Of a DNA stretch of 64,000 nucleotides, positions 35,366 to 43,128 are shown one piece after another (position 1 is the first letter of the stretch; every line of letters begins with the position of its first letter). Source of the DNA: Entomospira culicis (GTDB taxonomy: Bacteria; Spirochaetota; Spirochaetia; WRBN01); NCBI RefSeq assembly GCF_028748145.1, contig NZ_CP118181.1:1178211-1242210 (forward strand), in the 5' to 3' direction. Both the position numbers and the translations under genes were made by a program. The notes under the pieces are model-generated. The model made no database searches. It was not told the DNA's origin and saw only the letters and a list, made by a program, of their open reading frames with translations.

Positions 35366-36364
35366 TTATGCGATTTTTCCCGCTCTCTCTGCCACCGCTA
35401 TCATCTTTAATCGAACCTGATATGCATCCTCCCCCAATCGAGAAAGATCCATATTGCGATACGTATGAGCCAACACTCCTTGCACCTCTTTACCGTAGAG
35501 ACTAAAAAGTCTATCACGCAAAAGACGTGGACTCTCATAATATATCAACATCACCTCATCTATTTTACCATGAAATAGAATTTGCAGCAACTCCCCATCC
35601 GAAAGTTGTTGTGCTATCTCCTCCCAACGCACCCTTGCCTGCCACCACGCAGGATGCAAAACCGCTCCTTGATAAATCAAATCTCGGGAAGTATAAGCAG
35701 TCGAGGTATCCTTGCTATCAAGCAGATAGCCCGCCAATTGATTACGTACCAAAATCGCCTGACTGCTTCGTAAGGTATTGATTGTTCCCTCTGTAAAAGA
35801 GTTGAGAATCACCTGATAATCCTCTTCATCTAAATAAGGCAATAACTCCTTACGATACTCTTTAGCAATGCTTTCGATAGCATGAATATAGTCTAACCCC
35901 ATATGACGTTTTGCCAAGACCAATTGTCCGGCAAAACGCTCCTTATCCGCAAGCATAATCAGAGACTCCAATATTTTTCTACTATAAATATTCTCGTCCT
36001 TAAAAAGCAGTGCCGACTCACCATCATCGCTGTATGCAGGTAAATTTGCCGTTTCTGGTAAAAAAAGATCCAAATCACGCAACATCTTCTGCACAATAGC
36101 TATGGCCTCTTCCGCGGCCTCTTCTTGCATTGCCTCTGTCATTTTGGGACGCAAGATCTCTACTTCCTCACGAACATTAGCCTGATTCCCCTTGCTAATA
36201 TTCACAAAGACCCGCTCCTGCAAAGACGACGGTAAGGTCATGGTTAACTTAGCCAAATGCATTTTACCCTTCATGATAACCTGCATGAAAATCGACTGTA
36301 ATTGCCGATTATCAAACAACCAAATGTACTCTTTAATCAACTTTACCGCCGAATTTTCTTGCAT
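35366..36364 (-). CDS. FliG C-domain-like protein inserted in flagellar operon
   Basis: A 332-residue protein between fliG and fliH, a place where Borrelia and Treponema have no gene. Residues about 11-100 align without large gaps to the C-terminal domain of the adjacent FliG: EYIWLFDNRQLQSIF with EDIVLLEDRAIQKVL, LAK with LAK, SSLQERVFVNISK with AEVQDKIYRNMSK, EEVEILRP with EDMSYLGP, and EEAIAIVQKMLRDL with QKIVSIIRKLEEE. A second, weaker stretch of the same kind may end the protein (LSDGELLQILFHG ... MIAVAERAGKI). FliG N and middle domains are absent. AAGGAG precedes the ATG; 19 bp after fliG. It may join or modulate the C-ring (inference). Confidence 0.7.
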   Translation of the reverse strand: MQENSAVKLIKEYIWLFDNRQLQSIFMQVIMKGKMHLAKLTMTLPSSLQERVFVNISKGNQANVREEVEILRPKMTEAMQEEAAEEAIAIVQKMLRDLDLFLPETANLPAYSDDGESALLFKDENIYSRKILESLIMLADKERFAGQLVLAKRHMGLDYIHAIESIAKEYRKELLPYLDEEDYQVILNSFTEGTINTLRSSQAILVRNQLAGYLLDSKDTSTAYTSRDLIYQGAVLHPAWWQARVRWEEIAQQLSDGELLQILFHGKIDEVMLIYYESPRLLRDRLFSLYGKEVQGVLAHTYRNMDLSRLGEDAYQVRLKMIAVAERAGKIA

Positions 36365-36383
36365 TCTCCTTCACCTACTCCAG

Positions 36384-37424
36384 CTACACCATGGCATTAT
36401 CTTCGTCATCATTGCGAGCAATAACAATCTCGCCCTCTTCCTCTAACTTGCGAATAATGGAAACAATCTTCTGTTGCGCCTCTTCCACATCCTTTCGACG
36501 CGTTGGCCCTAAGTAACTCATATCTTCTTTTAAGAGAACTGCCGCGCGCTTAGACATATTACGATAAATCTTATCCTGAACCTCCGCATCAACGCCCTTG
36601 AGCGCCTTGGCAAGCTCTTGATTATCGACATTACGCAATACCTTCTGAATCGCACGATCCTCAAGTAAGACAATATCCTCAAAGACAAACATGCGTTTCT
36701 TGATCTCTTCGGCCAAATCTGGATCTTCCTCATCCAAAGATTCCATAATATTCTTCTCAGTGGTACGATCAACAATATTCAAAATATCGACAATCGCCTG
36801 CACACCACCAGCAGCCGTATAATCTTCACTGGATAAAGAGGAGAGCTTTTTCTCTAAAACGCGCTCGACCTCACGAATCACATCCGGAGAAGTGCGATCC
36901 ATTGTGGCAATACGACGCGCCACATCCGACTGCTTCTCTTCTGGCAAACTACCCAAAATTTGACTTGCCTTAATCGGCTCCAAATAGGCCAAAACCAACG
37001 CAATCGTCTGTGCATGCTCTTGCTGGATAAAATTCAGCAAGTGCGTTGGATCCGCACGGCGCACAAAGTCAAAGGGACGCGTCTTAAGGCTACTGGTCAG
37101 GCGATTAATAATATCCACCGCCTTCTGGCTACCCAAAGACTTCTCCAATAACTCACGGGCATAATCAATACCGCCAGAGGTAATAAAATCTTGCGCCAAC
37201 ATAAGTTCTTGAAATTCTTCCAAGATAATCATGCGCGTCTCGGTCTCAATCTTATCCAAACGAGCAATCTCAAACGTTAGCTTCTCTATCTCATCTTCCT
37301 TTAAATGCTTAAAGATTTCAGAGGAGAGTTCAGCACCAAGCGTTACCAAAAAGATTGCAGCCTTCTGCCTTCCCGTAAAATCTTGATATCGCTTCTCCTT
37401 CTTCGGAGCTACTTCACTTGACAT
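36384..37424 (-). CDS. fliG: Flagellar motor switch protein FliG
   Basis: A 346-residue rotor protein with all three domains: N-terminal (RQKAAIFLVTLGAELSSEIFKHL), middle, and C-terminal torque domain (FEDIVLLEDRAIQKVLRNVDNQELAKALK with its charged residues, then NMSKRAA and DVEEAQQKIVSIIRKLEEEGEI). The FliM-contacting EHPQ motif of the middle domain reads EHAQ (136-139). It couples FliF to FliM and to MotA. Lies directly after fliF, start overlapping none. Confidence 0.96.
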   Translation of the reverse strand: MSSEVAPKKEKRYQDFTGRQKAAIFLVTLGAELSSEIFKHLKEDEIEKLTFEIARLDKIETETRMIILEEFQELMLAQDFITSGGIDYARELLEKSLGSQKAVDIINRLTSSLKTRPFDFVRRADPTHLLNFIQQEHAQTIALVLAYLEPIKASQILGSLPEEKQSDVARRIATMDRTSPDVIREVERVLEKKLSSLSSEDYTAAGGVQAIVDILNIVDRTTEKNIMESLDEEDPDLAEEIKKRMFVFEDIVLLEDRAIQKVLRNVDNQELAKALKGVDAEVQDKIYRNMSKRAAVLLKEDMSYLGPTRRKDVEEAQQKIVSIIRKLEEEGEIVIARNDDEDNAMV

Positions 37425-39146
37425 CTAATTTTCCTCACTTAACCACGTTCTAATTAATTGCGCCACCTCTTCGGGGCGTTCACGAGCCATCATGACAGCC
37501 TGCTCTTGCAACTCCATGCGAGCCTTATCAGAAGCACTAGCCTCAAGCGGTGCACGTTCTTGCTCCAAAGAGCGTAAAGCAGCCTCGCGCATGGCTTGGT
37601 GCTGACGGTTCGCCTCCTCCTCACGCTCACGACGACGACGCGCCTGTGCATGAAGAAATGCACGATAAAAGAACATCATCACTAACAATATGGCTGTACC
37701 AGCAATCAAACCAACAAAGATTGTTGCACGCTGTTGCTGATTACGATAAGCGCGATCCTCTTCGGCGTGCTGAAGACTACGATCGAATTTATTACCTTCT
37801 ACTGTGACACTATCTAAACGTCTACTATCATAACCAATAGCATCTTGTACCAAACCCTGTAGCTTCTTAACTTCTTCTTCACTAGGCGGGGTAAAAACAC
37901 GTTCACGCGCGCCATTCTTCACGACATAATTGCCCTCTTCATCATAGACAAAATTCCAAGTTCCATCCAAAGAGATGGCAGCGGTAATACGGGTAACTGC
38001 ACCGGGGGTAACATCTAACTCTTGTGTAGACTGATTAACAATGTAGTTGATCGAACTGGTATTTTGATTGTAAATACCCGTAGTATTCTGCAAATCCGCA
38101 TAACCTGGAGGCGTTTGCGAAGGGGTACCAGCAGGACCAGATGGACTAAATCCTTCACCCTCAAAGGTAACCGAACTCACCTGCTCACTGATTTTAACCT
38201 TATCCACAAACTGACTATCATCATAAGGTACGCCTTGGCTCTGTGGCTTTAGAATAATCGGAGTTACCTCCACGCGTTTTTCCTTAATAATATCACTATT
38301 CAGTGTTACATCAATATTAACAACCTGAATACGCCCTGGGTACATCGCGCCTAAACTATTTTGAATCTTTGCGATGATGGCTTGCTCGGCAGTGCGTTTT
38401 TGCTGTTGCGCAAAGCGCGTGCGTTCCTGCATTTGCGTAAGCGTATCAGCAGAGAAATCATTAAGGCGACGACCCGCATGATCGGTGATGACAATATTTT
38501 CTACCGAAAGCTGTGGTACGGCAAACTGTACCAAAGACTGAATACCTTCAACTTTCTTGCGCCCAGAGCTACTAGACTCACCAATATCCGATCCCGGCTT
38601 AGCCATTAGAGTAACACTCGCCGTTACCGGATGTTGATTGGGGTCTAAGAAATTATCCTTAGGAAAGGCTAAAGAGACCTCTGCCCTATCGATATCCTCT
38701 AAGCTTTCAATATGTAATTGTAATTGACGCTGAATACTGCGTTGAAGATTAACTTTGTTAAGCAGATCACTTGTTGTCCAGCGATCAACATCAAAGAGCG
38801 TCCACGGATCCATCTGCCCAAGGTTAATGCCCTCACGCACCAAAAGCGCGCGCGCTTGACGCGCCGTTTTCTCATCACTCACGACAAAGCGCGTACCATC
38901 ACCCGAAATCGAGTAACGAATATCCTCCGCATCCAACCGCCCCGCAATACGATCACGAAGCCCCATGTCCGTAACGGGTGCGCCAAATATTTGTATTTGA
39001 GGCTGACGCGTGTTCATGGAGGCAAGCGCTACCAATGCCACTAAAACAAGCACAACCAACCCGACAAAGATCGATCTCTTGACGACACTCCACTTCGACC
39101 ATGCTCCTTTTATCTTAGCACCGCTATCAAGGAAGAATTGCTTCAT
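37425..39146 (-). CDS. fliF: Flagellar MS-ring protein FliF
   Basis: A 573-residue MS-ring protein with two membrane helices (about 25-45 and 460-480), the ring-building motifs (RIAGRLDAEDIRYSISGDGTRFVV, ALLVREGINLG, SLEDIDRAEVSLAFP, VQFAVPQLSVENIVITDHAG) and a C-terminal cytoplasmic tail that binds FliG (EEVAQLIRTWLSEE). AGGAGG lies 6 nt before the ATG. It abuts fliG without a gap. Confidence 0.97.
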   Translation of the reverse strand: MKQFFLDSGAKIKGAWSKWSVVKRSIFVGLVVLVLVALVALASMNTRQPQIQIFGAPVTDMGLRDRIAGRLDAEDIRYSISGDGTRFVVSDEKTARQARALLVREGINLGQMDPWTLFDVDRWTTSDLLNKVNLQRSIQRQLQLHIESLEDIDRAEVSLAFPKDNFLDPNQHPVTASVTLMAKPGSDIGESSSSGRKKVEGIQSLVQFAVPQLSVENIVITDHAGRRLNDFSADTLTQMQERTRFAQQQKRTAEQAIIAKIQNSLGAMYPGRIQVVNIDVTLNSDIIKEKRVEVTPIILKPQSQGVPYDDSQFVDKVKISEQVSSVTFEGEGFSPSGPAGTPSQTPPGYADLQNTTGIYNQNTSSINYIVNQSTQELDVTPGAVTRITAAISLDGTWNFVYDEEGNYVVKNGARERVFTPPSEEEVKKLQGLVQDAIGYDSRRLDSVTVEGNKFDRSLQHAEEDRAYRNQQQRATIFVGLIAGTAILLVMMFFYRAFLHAQARRRREREEEANRQHQAMREAALRSLEQERAPLEASASDKARMELQEQAVMMARERPEEVAQLIRTWLSEEN

Positions 39147-39218
39147 CCGAACCTCCTGTAAAACTCTCTATTCATCTTTAGTTTATATACTTCTATCGAC
39201 CATTACTAGGTGCTTTCC

Positions 39219-39650
39219 TTAGCGTTGATTCAAAATATCTTTAAATCCGCTAATACTTCTATCAATAATGGCTTTGCTAAGACTCAATGTCATGTTTGCC
39301 TTGGCCATGGCGATGGTTACTTCGTGGATATCCACGCTGTCGGGTTCGACAATTGCCTGTGCGGTCAATCGCTCTACCTCATTTTGCGCCTGATTGGTCT
39401 TATCCAACGCACTCATCAAAAGTTCGGTAAAATCCTCTTGCTTAGGCGTTTCGTCAATCGTGTGCGCCGTGCCTAAGCGCGCGTTAAGCTCTTCCAGCTC
39501 GCTAGCACTTAAGTTATCTTGAATAATCGAGGCAATCGACTGTCCGTTCAAATGTCCGGGCAACGTATTGCGCATGGCTAATTGACCATGTCCTTTAGCA
39601 AGGTCTGCCACAGGCAACCCTAATGTTGTCGTTCCTATACGTAAATCCAT
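39219..39650 (-). CDS. fliE: Flagellar hook-basal body protein FliE
   Basis: A 143-residue FliE: the C-terminal part has the family pattern DFTELLMSALDKTNQAQNEVERLTAQ and VDIHEVTIAMAKANMTLSLSKAIIDRSISGFKDIL. FliE usually has 100-115 residues, so an N-terminal extension of about 30 residues is present. It joins the MS ring to the rod. Seventy-two bp separate it from fliF; I see no clear promoter there. Confidence 0.92.
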   Translation of the reverse strand: MDLRIGTTTLGLPVADLAKGHGQLAMRNTLPGHLNGQSIASIIQDNLSASELEELNARLGTAHTIDETPKQEDFTELLMSALDKTNQAQNEVERLTAQAIVEPDSVDIHEVTIAMAKANMTLSLSKAIIDRSISGFKDILNQR

Positions 39651-39673
39651 CTGTATTACTCCTTATGCAAAAC

Positions 39674-40129
39674 CTAGCGGGCAATATTGAGCGCCTGTCC
39701 AAAGGCAGACTTCTCGCCCTCAATCAGCGTAGCACTGGCCTCGTAGGCGCGCGACGCGGAAATCAAATCAACCATCTCATTAACAATATTAACATTACTT
39801 CCCAGCACAAAACCTTTATTTGGCCCTTCCAGAATAGAATCAGGATGAGAAGGATCCCAGCGTAAGTTCCCTGGAGTGCTATCCTTTTGAATGCGATCAA
39901 CACGCACTCCCTTACCAGGACCATTGTCAAGGGCGCTAGGCAAAAAGGGACTCTTCCAGTATGGCTGATCGATTAATGGGCGCATCACTACGTTACTGCG
40001 CTGAAACGGCCCACCTTCGGTGGTACGCTCGGTATTGGCGTTGGCAATATTATTAGAAATAACATCCATACGTAAGCGTTGTGCGCTCATGGATGTGGCG
40101 GCGATATTTAGTCCACTAAACATTCCCAT
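39674..40129 (-). CDS. flgC: Flagellar basal-body rod protein FlgC
   Basis: A 151-residue rod protein with the N-terminal motif GLNIAATSMSAQRLRMDVISNNIANANTE and the C-terminal NVNIVNEMVDLISASRAYEASATLI helix. Proximal rod. Lies 15 bp after flgB and 23 bp ahead of fliE. Confidence 0.96.
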   Translation of the reverse strand: MGMFSGLNIAATSMSAQRLRMDVISNNIANANTERTTEGGPFQRSNVVMRPLIDQPYWKSPFLPSALDNGPGKGVRVDRIQKDSTPGNLRWDPSHPDSILEGPNKGFVLGSNVNIVNEMVDLISASRAYEASATLIEGEKSAFGQALNIAR

Positions 40130-40144
40130 CTTTTCACTCTCCTC

Positions 40145-40570
40145 TTATCGGGCGACGATAGATATTTGATTGAATTGAAACTTCGTTACGGTAGTAAGGA
40201 GTTCGTACATGCGATCAGCTTTGGCGCGCTCCACCACCTCTTGCTCGAGGTCGACATTGTTCCCATTGGCTTGCATAGTACTCAAGTAGTCTAAGCGACG
40301 CGTAGGTTGTACGTCATTCCATAAGGGAGGCGTAGCAAATGCGATATGTTTTTCGTGTGTGGTTTTCGCCTGTAGATGCTGTTGTTTGCTAGCTTCGTAT
40401 GCAAAAGCGCGCTTGAGATCGGCCTCAAAGCTTAACTCACTACGCTTAAAGTTGGGGGTCTCCGCGTTTGCCAAGTTGTTAGCAATGATTTCGCGTCGTT
40501 GTACGTTGGCACTCAAGGTCTTCTCTAGAATTCCTAAAGTACGTTCAAATCCTCTATTTTCTACGATCAT
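40145..40570 (-). CDS. flgB: Flagellar basal-body rod protein FlgB
   Basis: A 141-residue proximal rod protein (LGILEKTLSANVQRREIIANNLANAETPNFKRSELSF; C-terminal DLEQEVVERAKADRMYELLTTV). First gene of the 16-gene flagellar operon; GAGAGGTAGGAG precedes the ATG and a sigma-70 type promoter lies about 75 bp upstream. Confidence 0.96.
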   Translation of the reverse strand: MIVENRGFERTLGILEKTLSANVQRREIIANNLANAETPNFKRSELSFEADLKRAFAYEASKQQHLQAKTTHEKHIAFATPPLWNDVQPTRRLDYLSTMQANGNNVDLEQEVVERAKADRMYELLTTVTKFQFNQISIVAR

Positions 40571-40646
40571 ACTCCTACCTCTCTTTACTTTTCGGCAACT
40601 AGGCTAGCCTTTTTGAGTCTTTTTTCGACAATCGTCTATACTTTAT

Positions 40647-40676
40647 ATCATAGCGCATTTTTTACCACTTAGACAA
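40647..40676 (-). promoter_or_regulatory. flgB operon promoter, sigma-70 type
   Basis: Minus strand TTGTCT, 18 bp, TATGAT, leader about 70 nt. This agrees with the sigma-70 control of the flgB operon known in spirochaetes; no TAAAG-N15-GCCGATAA (sigma-28) element is placed here. Confidence 0.6.
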
Positions 40677-40776
40677 GTCTTTTTCGCAAAAAAATCTTAA
40701 AGTTATTTCATTTGATGTATAACCACAAAAAGCAGAAAAAATCTTCTTTTCTTCGGCACATTTTTTGCGCTATCCA

Positions 40777-40805
40777 TTGACATTTTATCGGTTTTCCTTT
40801 ATGAT
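40777..40805 (+). promoter_or_regulatory. tRNA-Val promoter
   Basis: TTGACA, 17 bp, TATGAT, about 8 bp before the expected transcript start and 14 bp before the mature tRNA. Confidence 0.8.
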
Positions 40806-40819
40806 AAAGCCAACGTGAA

Positions 40820-40893
40820 GGATGATTAGCTCAGTTGGTTAGAGTACTTGCTTGACATGCAAGGGGTCGGCGGTTCGAGTCCGCCATCGTCCA
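40820..40893 (+). tRNA. tRNA-Val (GAC)
   Basis: A 74-nt cloverleaf: acceptor GGATGAT/ATCGTCC (one G-T pair), D arm AGCTCAGTTGGTTAGAGT, anticodon stem CTTGC/GCAAG with loop TTGACAT (anticodon GAC, reading GTC and GTT), T loop GGTTCGAGTCC, discriminator A. CCA not encoded. Confidence 0.96.
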
Positions 40894-40910
40894 TGAATTC
40901 CTGTATTAGG

Positions 40911-40938
40911 ATAGGTGCTAGCTCTAGCACCTATTTTT
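40911..40938 (+). terminator. tRNA-Val terminator
   Basis: ATAGGTGCTA, loop GCTC, TAGCACCTAT followed by TTTT; a perfect 10-bp stem. On the other strand it lies behind the PRD-like gene. Confidence 0.88.
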
Positions 40939-40955
40939 ATCCCCAACCCCAAATA

Positions 40956-41324
40956 CTACTTCTTTCCATCAGGATCCAATATCGTAAAAATATTAGCCAC
41001 CAAATACTGGCGCTCACTCTCAGGGATATGCAAATCAATCATCGCCTCAATCTCCTCAATCACCTCTAGTGCGATGCTATAGTAGCTCTTATGCACCTTA
41101 AACTCCTCAAATAACTCGCTAGCCATCGGCGCACTCACCTCGTTACGCTTAAAACGCATGAGCATCAAGCCTAAATAGACCATCAACCCCGACCCATTCT
41201 CGTCGCTAATTGGCAAATCGCGATGAATTTCCAACTTATCCAAAATTCGAATGAGTTGCTCATACGTATCGCGATCGATCACCCCCCCACTGCGTAAAAC
41301 ATTAAACCTATCCATTAATCTCAT
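40956..41324 (-). CDS. Small PRD-like protein
   Basis: A 122-residue helical protein resembling a single PTS regulation domain: an N-terminal VLRSGGVIDRDTYEQLIRILDKLE segment, then GLMVYLGLMLMRFKRNEV where PRDs have an xHLxxAxxR helix, and a late IPESERQYLVANIFTIL where they have an ExxYLxxH helix. Both positions that carry the phosphorylated His in active PRDs are changed, so HPr/EII phosphorylation there is unlikely. It has its own promoter and lies 3.4 kb from ptsH on the same strand. The family call is by eye and moderate. Confidence 0.5.
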   Translation of the reverse strand: MRLMDRFNVLRSGGVIDRDTYEQLIRILDKLEIHRDLPISDENGSGLMVYLGLMLMRFKRNEVSAPMASELFEEFKVHKSYYSIALEVIEEIEAMIDLHIPESERQYLVANIFTILDPDGKK

Positions 41325-41365
41325 TGACTATATTATCCTTTACTTCTTAACCTCTTGATTTTTTC

Positions 41366-41394
41366 ATTATAGATCGTTATGCACGCATATTCAA
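41366..41394 (-). promoter_or_regulatory. Promoter of PRD-like gene
   Basis: Minus strand TTGAAT, 17 bp, perfect TATAAT. CTCTTGA and TCAAGAG lie as a 7-bp inverted repeat on either side of the core promoter; this may be coincidence or an operator. Confidence 0.65.
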
Positions 41395-41406
41395 GAGCAC
41401 CTTTGC

Positions 41407-43128
41407 TTAAAATGGTTGCAAATCCTCTTTACGAATGGCTCGGCTATAAAAAGACAAACCATTTTCACTCGTAGGAATCTCTACTAAGCCCGCATTAATC
41501 TGACGCACCGCTTCAGCACGTAGCTCCTTATCCCAATCATAGCCCGTAAGTTGAAAGAAATTCTTCTTCCCATCGATAGCATTGGTAATAATTCCTTGAC
41601 ATTGTGATCCAATATATGCCATTAAGTAGTCGCGAATTTGCCCCTTCTCTACTGTACCTTGCGAAAAATCCTTTACCAACAACACACTCGCATCCTCAAA
41701 AAAGAGATCGCGTTCGATAAAACCCTTGGCTCTAAAATCATCCATCGCAACGCGCACGCGCTCCTCATCACCTACCGCTCGCCCATCAGGCCAACGTAGA
41801 TGCTCAATCCGATGACCCACCTCATTCCCGATATTGATATCGTAAAACATGCCCCCCAGCATCGCGTACTCATAAACTGGAATCTGCGGGTTAAACGCGA
41901 TGGTTAAATCGCCCTCGCGCCACCGTATAAAATAACGCGCGCTCCACTCTAAAATCTTCTTTATCTGTAATCCCGAAACCTCATACACTCGCAAAGTATT
42001 GCTATGTCGATACATACTCAACACATCAGCGCGATTAATCTCGCCCTCGCGCAGGTTAATGTCGATATGAAAGAGCGTTGCCAAAGAGACATCCGCCTCA
42101 CCATAAAACCGTTGCACGTCGTTCATCAAGGCAATGAGTGCTGTCGACTCCACCTGCGCTGGATTAAGATTGACAAGCGTGCGCATGGGAATCAAGCTAC
42201 CCCCCACCAATCGACCCACCGGACGACGAATATCATCCAGTATCCGTTGATGCTCGCCTTCCACCAACGCCAACAGCGGAGGATCCTCTGCCACATCGTC
42301 CATACCATAAAGATGGCTCTGCATCGACTCTACCACATACCTTGCACCCGCTTTACGTAGACGTACCACAATCTGTCCCAAGTCGCCTCCATAGCACCCC
42401 GACTGAAGATAAGCACGCCCGTCCTCCACATGCGCCCGCCTCCGATGCGAATGGCTAATCAACACCACCTGAAACTGCGGATATGCAGCCACCAAATGCT
42501 CATATCCATCACCATAACTGTACTGATCATACCACGGCTGATGATTCGCAAAAATATACACATCTGCCTTATCCTCAATTTCTGGCCAAATTTTCTGCAT
42601 CTCCTGCATCACCGGCACCACCGTGTACCCTTCCAAATGATCACAATCCCAGCGCAATACATTCTCGGTAACCATCCCCACAATTGCCACCCGCACGCCA
42701 CCCTTATTCAATAAAAGATAGGGCTTAGCAATCCGCTCTGCGCGTTCATTATAGATATTGGCCGCCAGTACGGGAATCTGTAGCTCGGCTAAACAGTCCT
42801 GCACATACTGCGTGCCAAAGTTGAACTCGTGATTTCCCAACGTAAAAGCATCATACTCAAGAGCATTGAACATCTTAATAATAGGGTTACTCTCTACGTC
42901 ATGCAGAAAAAATTCATTATGATTCCCCTGTAGCGCATCACCAGTATCCAATAAATAGGTGTGTGCATACTCCTTGCGCAACGCCTTAATCTTGGTTGCC
43001 AGCGCGGCCAATCCACCACCATATTTTGACGGCCTATCTAAGGTGTAGTCGTACTGGGAAAAACGCCCATGTAAGTCGGTTGTCTGCAGAATTTGGATCT
43101 CTACTATCTGCTCTTTATGCTCATTCAT
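41407..43128 (-). CDS. Cytoplasmic 5'-nucleotidase-family metallophosphatase
   Basis: A 573-residue protein of the UshA/YfkN superfamily: metal-site motifs TTDLHG (D18, H20), LDTGDALQG, GNHEFNFG, a late HSHRRR for the usual GHxH, and a C-terminal 5'-nucleotidase domain (VSLATLFHIDINLREGEINRADVLSMYRHSNTL). Unlike most relatives it has no signal peptide, so it should act in the cytoplasm on nucleotides, 2',3'-cyclic nucleotides or sugar nucleotides. Its ATG directly follows the stop of the binding-protein gene, with GAGGA inside that gene. Confidence 0.85.
   Translation of the reverse strand: MNEHKEQIVEIQILQTTDLHGRFSQYDYTLDRPSKYGGGLAALATKIKALRKEYAHTYLLDTGDALQGNHNEFFLHDVESNPIIKMFNALEYDAFTLGNHEFNFGTQYVQDCLAELQIPVLAANIYNERAERIAKPYLLLNKGGVRVAIVGMVTENVLRWDCDHLEGYTVVPVMQEMQKIWPEIEDKADVYIFANHQPWYDQYSYGDGYEHLVAAYPQFQVVLISHSHRRRAHVEDGRAYLQSGCYGGDLGQIVVRLRKAGARYVVESMQSHLYGMDDVAEDPPLLALVEGEHQRILDDIRRPVGRLVGGSLIPMRTLVNLNPAQVESTALIALMNDVQRFYGEADVSLATLFHIDINLREGEINRADVLSMYRHSNTLRVYEVSGLQIKKILEWSARYFIRWREGDLTIAFNPQIPVYEYAMLGGMFYDINIGNEVGHRIEHLRWPDGRAVGDEERVRVAMDDFRAKGFIERDLFFEDASVLLVKDFSQGTVEKGQIRDYLMAYIGSQCQGIITNAIDGKKNFFQLTGYDWDKELRAEAVRQINAGLVEIPTSENGLSFYSRAIRKEDLQPF

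Noticed and set aside
40784-40793. Sigma-28-like CCGATAA on the minus strand upstream of flgB
   Set aside because: It lies inside the spacer of the tRNA-Val promoter, more than 200 bp from flgB, with no TAAAG partner at the right distance; a sigma-70 type promoter lies closer.
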